Source of the DNA: an uncultured Thermomicrobiales bacterium
GTDB lineage: Bacteria > Chloroflexota > Chloroflexia > Thermomicrobiales > UBA6265
Direction: 5' to 3'
NCBI GenBank assembly: GCA_902806365.1
Contig: CADCWJ010000234.1
Coordinates: forward strand, 1 to 22,288
DNA: 22,288 bases
Part shown: positions 8,359 to 15,005 of the stretch, one piece after another
How positions within the stretch are numbered: the first letter of the stretch is position 1
Layout: each line of letters opens with the position of its first letter
Position numbers and translations under genes: made by a program
Notes under the pieces: model-generated
Seen by the model: the letters and a program-made list of their open reading frames with translations, nothing else
The model's database searches: none
What the model was told of the DNA's origin: nothing

Positions 8359-8816
8359 GTGACGGCGGGGATGTCGTCCGTGGTGCGCATGGCGCTGAGG
8401 ATGCGCTGCCAGGGTGGAGCGCCGGTCTCCGCGAAAACGACCTTGCCGTCCTTGCCGACCACGACCACCGCGCGCTGGATGCCAGCACCATCCTCCTTGA
8501 TTGCGCCATAGGCCCGGGCGACTCCGTCACCCTCGTCGACGAGCAGATCGAAGTTCAGGGCGTGTTCCTCCCGGAACCGCTGGTGGCTGTCGGCGCTGCC
8601 GGAGTTGACGCCCATCGGCTCGATACCGGCCCCACGCAGGTGCTCAATGTTCTTGCGCACCTGAATCAATTGATCGGTGCAGCCGGGAGTGAAATCCTTC
8701 GGGTAGAACACGAGCATCGCGCGAATGTGGCCGCGAAGGTCGCGGAGCCGAAAATCCTCCCCGGTGTCAGCCTTCAAGGTGAAATCAGGCGCTTCTGTGC
8801 CAACTTCGATCAGCAT
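8355..8816 (-). CDS. peroxiredoxin, BCP/AhpC-TSA family, one-cysteine form
   Basis: Thiol peroxidase of 153 residues that reduces hydrogen peroxide and organic hydroperoxides in the cytoplasm. The thioredoxin-like fold is clear: GTEAPDFTL at 6-14, the active-site FYPKDFTPGCT with peroxidatic Cys46, and the C-terminal GKDGKVVF. The usual resolving cysteine five residues after Cys46 in BCP/PrxQ proteins is replaced (TDQLIQ follows), and no other cysteine is present, so it should work as a one-Cys enzyme resolved by an external thiol. It starts 23 bases after nadA ends and shares its strand, so the two probably form an operon. Its stop overlaps that of the plus-strand stress protein in a shared CTAG. 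The RBS before ATG 8816 is weak. Confidence 0.92.
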   Translation of the reverse strand: MLIEVGTEAPDFTLKADTGEDFRLRDLRGHIRAMLVFYPKDFTPGCTDQLIQVRKNIEHLRGAGIEPMGVNSGSADSHQRFREEHALNFDLLVDEGDGVARAYGAIKEDGAGIQRAVVVVGKDGKVVFAETGAPPWQRILSAMRTTDDIPAVT

Positions 8817-8839
8817 GGACGTGCTCGTTTCTCGTTTGG

Positions 8840-10126
8840 CTACGGGACGGCCAGCATCCGGTCAAGGGAGATCTTCGCCGCCTGGGCGGTGACCGGGTCC
8901 ACCTGTATCTCGTTGACGATCGTGCCGTTCGCGAGATGCTCCAACGCCCACAGCATATATGCGGGATGGATTCTATACATCGTCGAGCAGGGACAGATCA
9001 CCGGATCGAGGCAGAATATCGTCTTGTCGGGCATCTGGTTCTGCAGGCGGCGCACGAGATTGATCTCGGTACCGACCGCCCATGTCGTGCCGCTGGGAGC
9101 CTTGCGAATGGTGTCGATGATGAACTCGGTGGAACCGTCGGAATCGGCCGCTTGCACGACCTCCAGCCGGCACTCCGGGTGGACGATCACGTTGACGCCC
9201 GGATGAGCGAGACGCGCCTGGTCGATCTGCTCGACCGAGAAGCGCGCGTGGACCGAGCAATATCCCTTCCAGAGAATGACCTTTGCCGCTTTCAGCTCGT
9301 CTTCGGTATTGCCGCCGAGGGGGAGGAACGGATCCCAGACGACCATCGCGTCGAGCGGAATGTCCTTGCGCACTGCGGTGTTCCGACCAAGGTGCTCGTC
9401 CGGGAAAAAGAAGACGCGCTCTCCTCGCTCGAAGGCCCAGTCAAAGACGCGGGTGGCGTTGGAGGAAGTACACACGATCCCGCCATTGCTTCCGCAGAAC
9501 GCCTTGAGCGACGCCGCGGAGTTCATGTAGGTGATCGGAATCACCCCGGTGATGCCAAGCCGATCCAGCTCTCCCCAGGCGGCCTCGACATCCTCGGCTT
9601 TCGCCATATCCGCCATCGAGCACCCCGCCTCAAGATTGGGCAGGATCACGTGCTGATCCCGCGTGCCGAGAATATCGGCGCTCTCGGCCATGAAGTGCAC
9701 GCCGCAAAACAAGGTGTACTCGGCGTCGGTCTGCTCCGCCGCCTGCCTGGACAGGCCGTACGAGTCGCCCTGGAAATCGGCGAACTGGATCACCTCGTCA
9801 CGCTGGTAATGATGACCCAGGATCGTCAGGCGGGACCCGAGCTCCGCTTTCAACTTCCAGATGCGGGCATCCCGCTCCTCGGCCGGCATCCTGAAATACT
9901 CGCGGGGAATCTTGTCCTGGCGCAACGGTCCAACGCCGTAGTCGTGCAATTGGGCGTAGGCACCCGTCCCCTCCTCGGGCACGCATGACGCGGGCTCGAG
10001 CTGGGGCTCGACCAGCCAAAGCGTTGGCTTGTCGGCGACCGCCGCGGAACTCGATGCACGGCTGACAAGGGTCGTGGACGGGGCATCCCAAAGGGTTGCG
10101 GAGCGTTCATTCCGATTGACCACCAT
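8840..10126 (-). CDS. nadA: quinolinate synthase A
   Basis: Cytoplasmic 4Fe-4S enzyme of de novo NAD synthesis that condenses iminoaspartate with dihydroxyacetone phosphate to quinolinate. The 428-residue protein shows the LGHHYQRDEV segment at about 103-112, the strongly conserved ITYMNSAASLKAFC followed by CTSSNA (Cys219), HPEC (Cys319) and the C-terminal CLDPVICPCSTMY (Cys372, 378, 380), supplying the three cluster ligands. It has a longer N-terminus (about 65 residues before the conserved core) than the short enzymes. ATG at 10126 is chosen because the longer frame to 10213 would begin upstream of the predicted transcription start; an RBS-like GGAG lies 11 bases upstream. nadB and nadC are not in the window. 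A peroxiredoxin follows at 23 bases. Confidence 0.95.
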   Translation of the reverse strand: MVVNRNERSATLWDAPSTTLVSRASSSAAVADKPTLWLVEPQLEPASCVPEEGTGAYAQLHDYGVGPLRQDKIPREYFRMPAEERDARIWKLKAELGSRLTILGHHYQRDEVIQFADFQGDSYGLSRQAAEQTDAEYTLFCGVHFMAESADILGTRDQHVILPNLEAGCSMADMAKAEDVEAAWGELDRLGITGVIPITYMNSAASLKAFCGSNGGIVCTSSNATRVFDWAFERGERVFFFPDEHLGRNTAVRKDIPLDAMVVWDPFLPLGGNTEDELKAAKVILWKGYCSVHARFSVEQIDQARLAHPGVNVIVHPECRLEVVQAADSDGSTEFIIDTIRKAPSGTTWAVGTEINLVRRLQNQMPDKTIFCLDPVICPCSTMYRIHPAYMLWALEHLANGTIVNEIQVDPVTAQAAKISLDRMLAVP

Positions 10127-10200
10127 CTGTCCGGGATCTCCGTTTACAGCCACTGGCCGTGGTGTCGCGAGCCCATCTGGCTCGGCGCGATGCTTGGCAC

Positions 10201-10229
10201 ATGGTAGGTGCATGGGGAGTAATTGTCAA
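10201..10229 (-). promoter_or_regulatory. sigma70-type promoter of nadA
   Basis: On the minus strand a perfect -35 box TTGACA (10229-10224) is followed after exactly 17 bases by TACCAT (10206-10201) as the -10 box. Transcription would begin near 10194, leaving a leader of about 65 bases before the ATG at 10126. This supports the shorter nadA start. Confidence 0.65.
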
Positions 10230-10236
10230 CATGACA
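10224..10236. promoter_or_regulatory. palindromic operator candidate over the nadA -35 box
   Basis: TGTCA-ACA-TGACA is a perfect inverted repeat with 5-base arms and a 3-base centre. It covers the -35 box of the nadA promoter, a position where a bound dimer would block RNA polymerase. NAD genes are often controlled by NrtR or NiaR repressors, but I cannot match this site to either from sequence alone, and no such regulator gene is in the window. Confidence 0.4.
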
Positions 10237-10433
10237 CTAAGTCCCCATCCCTCCCTCGGGGCAGGCCACGGGCCCGACCGGACAACCGTCCGACACGCCA
10301 CTCCGGGCGGCGAGCGACGAACCTGGCGGGTTGGGCGCCGGCCGCGACGTGTCTCCGATACCCCTGTTTGCGCCTGCGGTGGAATGACGTTGGGGCCCCG
10401 GCTAATCATCGGAGACACTCTCGCACTCGCGGT

Positions 10434-11984
10434 TCACGCACGCTTGCCCAGCACCACCCGCCGACCCGCTGGCAGCCGGAAGCTGATCGCCGTGCCTTCT
10501 CCCACTGTTGATTGGGCGGTAACGGTTCCGCCCTGCATTTCGACGAGCTGCTTCACGATGCTTAGGCCGAGGCCGGTTCCCCCAGTTTCGCGTACCGACT
10601 CGCCGTGATAGAACCGCTCGAAAATGAACGGAAGCTGGTCGGCGGGGATCCCGACCCCGGTGTCCCGAACGATCACCTCGATCCACGGTCCGTCCTGAAC
10701 GAGGCGTGAATCCAGTACGACCACTCCGCCCTCCGGCGTGTGCCGGATGGCGTTGTGAAGCAGGTTGTTCACGATCTGCGTGATCCTGGTGGGGTCCCCG
10801 AGCGCCGGCGGCAGATCGTCCGGGACCAGCGAATTGACGCTGACCCGTGATGTCGTGAGTGCATAGGGGCGAATCGCGTCGACGATCTTCTCTGCCAGGT
10901 GGTGAAGGTCCACGGGCACCCGCTGGAACGGGAGCGCCGCTTCTTCCAGCCGGGATAGCATGAAGAGATCGTCGACGAGCTTGGCGAGCGTCTCGGTCTC
11001 CCGTTCGATCACGGCAAGGGATGCTTCCGGGGAGATCGCGGCTCCCTCCTGATCCAGTGCCTGAGTGGCCTGGGCATCGAGGTGCGCCCGGATGATGGTG
11101 ATCGGGGTGCGCAGGTCGTGGGAGACGTTTGCCACGAACGAGCGCCGCTGCTGGTCCAGGTCGTCCAGGCGTTCCGCCAGGAAGTTGAACCGGCCCGCAA
11201 GATGCCCCAGCTCATCGTCGGTGATGACGCGCACACGTCGTTCGAGCCGCCCGTTGGCGAATTCCTCGGTCGCGCTCTCCAGCTCGGAAATCTGGGTGAT
11301 GATGTTCCGGGACACCGCCCGGCTCGCCAGCCTTGCCACGAAAAGGCCACAAAACGTGATCAGGGCAATCTGGATCAGGACGAAAACGGTGAGGACGAAG
11401 AATTCGGGAATGAGCCGCGGCAGCTCGACCAGAGTGTAACCAGACCAGAAGTACAACAGGACGGCCAGCAGGAACCCGCCCGTGGCATAGATCACCGTGC
11501 TCGCCGTGACCGCCACGAGATGGGAGAACATGAGCCGGCCCCTGATCGACCGCGGAGCTTCTGTCCGTGATGTCACAGGAAGCACGGACGCGCCCGCCAG
11601 CGCGGCGGCCTGGGTGGCCTGGGTGGCCTGGGGCCGACCGACGGTTCGGCGCACCAGTCTCACCACGACGTAGCCGCAGAAGGTGATCAACGCGATCTGG
11701 AACAGGACGAACGCCGTGAGGAGAAGGAGGTTGGGACTCCGCACCGGAAGCTGGACCGGTGAATACCCGGTAACTGGCGAGTAGCCCGTGCCGACGGAGG
11801 TGACAGCGAGAAGAAAGAATACGCCGATCGCACAGATCAACGCGCCAATCGTCCACGCAACGAGCCTGGCGCGAATCGATCGCCTTTGGCTCACTGGTTG
11901 GCTTCGGTCACCTTCTCGCAGGTCGGGAGGCGACAGGGTGTCGACCCGCTCTGGTGGCTGGTGGGAGGGCCGACGCTCGATCAC
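10434..11984 (-). CDS. sensor histidine kinase with duplicated two-helix sensor module
   Basis: Membrane histidine kinase of 516 residues that pairs with the response regulator encoded just upstream. Domains in order: a basic/polar N-terminus (1-34), two copies of a two-helix module (residues about 35-117 and 145-226), HAMP (about 206-282), HisKA with phospho-His289 in SHDLRTP, and HATPase_c with N-box NNLLHNAIRHT (406-416), G1 DTGVGIP (441-447), F-box FERFYHG and G2 GGTGLGLSI (468-476). Each module begins RSIR(A/G)R and ends in the shared helix QIALITFCG, so four membrane helices flank two short outside loops. The linker contains a 9-base tandem repeat. The start is GTG at 11984, overlapping the response regulator stop by 4 bases (GTGA), which indicates translational coupling. 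The stimulus is unknown. Confidence 0.93.
   Translation of the reverse strand: MIERRPSHQPPERVDTLSPPDLREGDRSQPVSQRRSIRARLVAWTIGALICAIGVFFLLAVTSVGTGYSPVTGYSPVQLPVRSPNLLLLTAFVLFQIALITFCGYVVVRLVRRTVGRPQATQATQAAALAGASVLPVTSRTEAPRSIRGRLMFSHLVAVTASTVIYATGGFLLAVLLYFWSGYTLVELPRLIPEFFVLTVFVLIQIALITFCGLFVARLASRAVSRNIITQISELESATEEFANGRLERRVRVITDDELGHLAGRFNFLAERLDDLDQQRRSFVANVSHDLRTPITIIRAHLDAQATQALDQEGAAISPEASLAVIERETETLAKLVDDLFMLSRLEEAALPFQRVPVDLHHLAEKIVDAIRPYALTTSRVSVNSLVPDDLPPALGDPTRITQIVNNLLHNAIRHTPEGGVVVLDSRLVQDGPWIEVIVRDTGVGIPADQLPFIFERFYHGESVRETGGTGLGLSIVKQLVEMQGGTVTAQSTVGEGTAISFRLPAGRRVVLGKRA
11307..11882 (-). repeat. internal duplication of the sensor module within the histidine kinase gene
   Basis: The copies occupy 11634-11882 (residues 35-117) and 11307-11552 (residues 145-226). 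Both start with RSIR and both contain the membrane helix QIALITFCG; the similarity is visible in the DNA too, for example around 11356 and 11683. An 80-base linker separates them. Confidence 0.8.
11607..11632. repeat. 9-base tandem repeat in the kinase linker
   Basis: GGCCTGGGT is repeated almost three times in a row, encoding ATQATQA in the linker between the two sensor modules. The copy number could vary between strains without a frameshift because the unit is three codons. Confidence 0.7.
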
Positions 11985-12688
11985 GGTGACGTTCGCGAGG
12001 AGAAGCGGTATCCGACCCCCCAGACCGTCTCGATCAGGTCGCCAGCGGACCCGGGGCCGCCAAGCTTCTTGCGGAGCCGCTGAATGTGGCTGTCGATCGT
12101 GCGGTCAAAGACAGCCACCTCGCCGCCCCATACCTCTTCCAGGAGGAATTCCCGGCTGAACACACGGCCCGGATTCCCGGCGAGGAGGCGGAGCAGGGAG
12201 AACTCGGTAGCGGTCAAGGCAACCGGCACGCCATCGCTCCGCACCTCGTGCGCCAGGACATCGATCGTGAGCCCTGCGGCGCGAATCAGGTCCTCGGTCT
12301 CCGCCGGCCGGGATTGGCGGCGGATTGCATCAGAGCGGCGAAGGATGGCGCCGATCCGGGCCTGCAGCTCGCGCATCGAGAATGGTTTGGTGAGATAGTC
12401 GTCGGCGCCCAGTTCGAGACCGACCACCTTGTCGAGCTCGGTCGACCGGGCCGTCAGCATCAGGATCGGGGTCGAGCGGGTTTGCCGGATCCGGCGGGTG
12501 ACCTCGAGACCGTCGAAGCCGGGCAACATCACGTCGAGCACGATCAACTCCGGGTCGTCCGCCACCGCCGCCCGGACCGCGGAGGGCCCATCGTGCGCGA
12601 GCGTCACCTGGTGACCGACATGCTGGAGGTCGCGTCGAATCAGGTTCGCGAGCTCCAGCTCATCCTCGACGACCAGTATGCGTGACAC
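11981..12688 (-). CDS. OmpR/PhoB-family response regulator
   Basis: DNA-binding response regulator of 235 residues, partner of the histidine kinase that follows with a 4-base overlap. The receiver domain (about 1-115) has the acidic pocket VVEDE at the N-terminus, phospho-acceptor Asp52 in VLDVMLPG, Thr79 in MLTAR and Lys101 in TKPF. The C-terminal winged-helix domain (about 135-232) contains LTATEFSLLRLLAGNPGRVF and the recognition-helix region TIDSHIQRLRKKLG, ending in the hairpin GVGYRF. I prefer GTG at 12688, with AAGGGGA about 9 bases upstream; GTG at 12718 would add ten residues before the receiver and has a poorly placed RBS. A 59-residue membrane protein lies 119 bases upstream on the same strand and could be cotranscribed. 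Confidence 0.93.
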   Translation of the reverse strand: MSRILVVEDELELANLIRRDLQHVGHQVTLAHDGPSAVRAAVADDPELIVLDVMLPGFDGLEVTRRIRQTRSTPILMLTARSTELDKVVGLELGADDYLTKPFSMRELQARIGAILRRSDAIRRQSRPAETEDLIRAAGLTIDVLAHEVRSDGVPVALTATEFSLLRLLAGNPGRVFSREFLLEEVWGGEVAVFDRTIDSHIQRLRKKLGGPGSAGDLIETVWGVGYRFSSRTSP

Positions 12689-12807
12689 GCGCGCATTCCC
12701 CTTCGATCTCCGAGGCACGAGCCCTTCGACGTTCGGCGCCAGTCCGGACCGATGGTCATTTCAACGGCTGCATCTTCCCCGAACGATGGGTAGAAGTCGC
12801 GGCCGCC

Positions 12808-12987
12808 TCAGGCAGCGTCAGCCCGATGCATATCGCGTTCACCGGCTGCTGGTGGGGCAATCGGGACGATATCGGCGCGTCTCACCGTACCACTTGATCG
12901 CGGTTCCGCGATCATCGGCGCGATCGCCATCAGGATGAACACCATGGTCACAACCGCTACCAGCAAAAATCCGATCACCGTCATCAT
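12808..12987 (-). CDS. small single-span membrane protein, 59 residues
   Basis: Short gene read directly from the minus strand. Protein: MMTVIGFLLVAVVTMVFIL followed by MAIAPMIAEP and a polar, basic-leaning tail with SSGTVRRAD, then PIAPPAAGERD and a final ADAA. Residues about 4-27 form one strong membrane helix; the remaining 32 residues are soluble. A near-perfect RBS, AAAGGAG (plus-strand CTCCTTT at 12995-13001), lies 7 bases before the ATG, one of the best in the window, and this is the main evidence that the gene is real. It lies between the Ser/Thr kinase and the response regulator on the same strand. I do not recognise the family. By position it could be an accessory of the duplicated-sensor histidine kinase, but that is inference only. 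Confidence 0.65.
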   Translation of the reverse strand: MMTVIGFLLVAVVTMVFILMAIAPMIAEPRSSGTVRRADIVPIAPPAAGERDMHRADAA

Positions 12988-13011
12988 CGCGCAACTCCTT
13001 TGAGAGCCCTC

Positions 13012-13041
13012 GGAAACGACACGGGCGTTTCCCTACGTTTC
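13012..13041. promoter_or_regulatory. GAAACG repeat cluster in the leader of the small membrane gene
   Basis: GGAAACG (13012-13018) and CGTTTCC (13026-13032) form a perfect 7-base inverted repeat with a 7-base centre. A further CGTTTC at 13036-13041 repeats the second arm at exactly 10 bases. Direct repeats at one-helical-turn spacing are the usual target of OmpR-type regulators, and one is encoded just downstream, so autoregulation is possible. A leader hairpin is the alternative. Confidence 0.4.
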
Positions 13042-13139
13042 TGATTCTGACGGTTGTCTGTTGCAGCGGGATCGGCGGACCATCGCATTTCAATGGTGGA
13101 TTGTTGCGATTGTGTGACGGCTGGCCGCTCGCCATCGAA

Positions 13140-14732
13140 TCATGTGACTGGGGCAGGCCAAGGTCCGGCAAAAGCGGAGGCGGTCAAAACGAACCTCGCT
13201 TCCGGAACGGCTCTTTCGCTCAGCCGCTCCCGCACCTCCTGCCCCCGTTCGACAATGCCCTGAACCCACGAGAGGCGCCCCGTCCACTCGTTCGGTCGCA
13301 GGCCCTCGGCCCACACCCAGCCCCTGCGAGCGGTTCCATCCCGTTCGAGTTCGACCGGCCACCACATGCCCTCGGCACTCGATCGCGACAAGCCGGTAAC
13401 CCGTACCTCCGTCCCTTCGGGAAGCACGTCCACCACGTCGAATCCGGCACCAGGCCCGGCTCGCAGGTTCAGGTCGTCGACAGTCACCTCCGTGGTCGTG
13501 CCGGGCGCCACCGAGAGCAAACGCTCGACAAGGGCGCTCGGGCCGTCGCGGGAGAGAAGAACCAGGGCGAGCAGGATATTGCCGACTGCGAAGACCAGCG
13601 CGATCTTCCAAAGGGTCAGGTGCAGTGGGCGCGTCCGGCGCGCGGCGCGCCCACCGAGCTGATAGACGCGGGACGCAATGCCTTTGGCAGCGGCCGGAGA
13701 TGTCGGGATCGAAGCCCGCCGGTCGAGCTCTGCGGCGGGCGGGCGTTCGGCAGGACCGGCTGCGTTAGTCCGCCGGAGCGGGAGCGAAAACGAACGGGTG
13801 CGCTCCTCGTTCGCCGCCGCCAGCCGCGATGTCGGATGGGCGTCCTCCGACAGGGCGCCCACCAGCCCAGAGCGGAACTGCCTTGCGAAGGTGGGTGCGT
13901 CGTGGAACCGCTCCTCCTTCGGCTTCGCCAGTGACCAACCGATCACATCGTCGACCCATGACGGAAGGTTCAGATCGGGACGTGCGATCGATGGCGCGAC
14001 TGGGAGGAGATCCAGGTGAGCGCGAATCAGCTCCCGTTGATGATCCGGGCCCGCGGGAACGATGAACGGCGGTTGCCCCGTGAGCAACTCGTACGCAACG
14101 CACCCGAGTGCGTAGACATCGGTCGCGGCGTCGACCGCTTCGCCGCTGGCCTGTTCGGGAGCGAGATAGGCAACCGTTCCGAATGCGGCGCCTCCGATCG
14201 TTTCCTGCCGTGGGCCCGCTGGCTGCGCCAGCCCGAAGTCGATCAGCTTGACGACCCCGTCCGGAGTCAGGATCAGATTCTGCGGCTTGACGTCGAGATG
14301 AACCAGTTTTCGGCCATGAAGATGATCGAGCGCCTGGGCAACCTGATCCAGGATCACCAGCACCTCTTCGGGCGGCAACGCGCCACGATTCTCGACGATG
14401 CGCTTGAGATTGCGACCGGGCACATACTCCATGACGATCCACGAGCCCGCCTCTTCCTCATGCAGGTCGTAGATCGAAACGAGATTGGGATGCGACACGA
14501 AGGCCATCATGCGCGCCTCCTGCCGGAAGCGCTTGCGGGAATCGGGATTGGCCTGATACTCCGGACGCAGCGTCTTGATGGCGACATCACGGCGCGCCCG
14601 AAGGTCGCGTCCCTTGTACACCATTGCAATCCCGCCGGCCCCGAGTGGCGCGTCCGGCTGCAATTCGTACTTGCCGCCGATCACGCGCCGAGCGGCACCA
14701 CGCGCGGTAGTGTTCGATGCGCCGCTGGTCAT
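13140..14732 (-). CDS. membrane Ser/Thr protein kinase with extracytoplasmic SH3-like domain
   Basis: Hanks-type (PknB-like) kinase of 530 residues. The kinase domain (about 20-290) has the glycine loop LGAGGIAMVY at 30-39, catalytic-pair Lys53 in VAIKTL, the catalytic loop HLDVKPQN with Asp147, and DFG at 165-167, followed by GTVAYLAPEQ. The residue before the catalytic Asp is Leu instead of Arg, so it is a non-RD kinase and may not need activation-loop phosphorylation. A Ser/Pro/Arg-rich linker leads to one membrane helix (about 371-393). Outside, residues about 415-478 form a bacterial SH3 domain (DDLNLRAGPG ... GWVWAEGLRP), usually a ligand- or peptidoglycan-binding module. ATG at 14732 starts just before the conserved region; the longer frame to 14834 lacks support. 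The RBS is weak (GAAGAG). Confidence 0.93.
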   Translation of the reverse strand: MTSGASNTTARGAARRVIGGKYELQPDAPLGAGGIAMVYKGRDLRARRDVAIKTLRPEYQANPDSRKRFRQEARMMAFVSHPNLVSIYDLHEEEAGSWIVMEYVPGRNLKRIVENRGALPPEEVLVILDQVAQALDHLHGRKLVHLDVKPQNLILTPDGVVKLIDFGLAQPAGPRQETIGGAAFGTVAYLAPEQASGEAVDAATDVYALGCVAYELLTGQPPFIVPAGPDHQRELIRAHLDLLPVAPSIARPDLNLPSWVDDVIGWSLAKPKEERFHDAPTFARQFRSGLVGALSEDAHPTSRLAAANEERTRSFSLPLRRTNAAGPAERPPAAELDRRASIPTSPAAAKGIASRVYQLGGRAARRTRPLHLTLWKIALVFAVGNILLALVLLSRDGPSALVERLLSVAPGTTTEVTVDDLNLRAGPGAGFDVVDVLPEGTEVRVTGLSRSSAEGMWWPVELERDGTARRGWVWAEGLRPNEWTGRLSWVQGIVERGQEVRERLSERAVPEARFVLTASAFAGPWPAPVT

Positions 14733-14839
14733 GCGCTCTTCGGTCCGGACGCAAGGGGTCGAATACTCAACATCGTGGCTCGTGTGGCTCGCGACTGACA
14801 AGCGTCGCCATTCGACTGGAAGAACGGCCGACAACCGCG

Positions 14840-14868
14840 ACCGTACGCGACACTCGCGATCTGGTCAA
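14840..14868 (-). promoter_or_regulatory. possible promoter of the Ser/Thr kinase gene
   Basis: On the minus strand TTGACC (14868-14863) is followed after 17 bases by TACGGT (14845-14840), about 110 bases before the kinase start at 14732. The -35 box is good and the -10 box poor, so it is only a candidate. The whole divergent gap, 14733-15005, contains this and the plus-strand promoter and no other recognisable element. Confidence 0.3.
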
Positions 14869-14925
14869 AGCCATGATACGTCCAACGTCAGGTCGACCGC
14901 CGACGCCCCTTGCTACTGCAGCGCG

Positions 14926-14954
14926 TTGCCGGGGTTCGCGCCGCTCGGTATGAT
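14926..14954 (+). promoter_or_regulatory. promoter of the sugar isomerase/oxidoreductase operon
   Basis: TTGCCG (14926-14931) and TATGAT (14949-14954) are separated by exactly 17 bases. The -10 box matches TATAAT at five of six positions. Transcription would begin near 14961, about 45 bases before the start codon. Confidence 0.6.
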
Positions 14955-15005
14955 GCCGCCGAAGGAAGAAGCAGCGGCGCACTTCGCCACGTAGGGAGAC
15001 CCACG

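Noticed and set aside
10237..10433. Possible gene or RNA between the nadA promoter and the histidine kinase gene
   Set aside because: No frame with an RBS, no strong hairpin and no recognisable RNA; treated as plain intergenic sequence.
12839..13171. 110-codon minus-strand frame over the small membrane gene
   Set aside because: No RBS and no recognisable domain; the overlapping 59-codon frame has an excellent RBS and a membrane helix.
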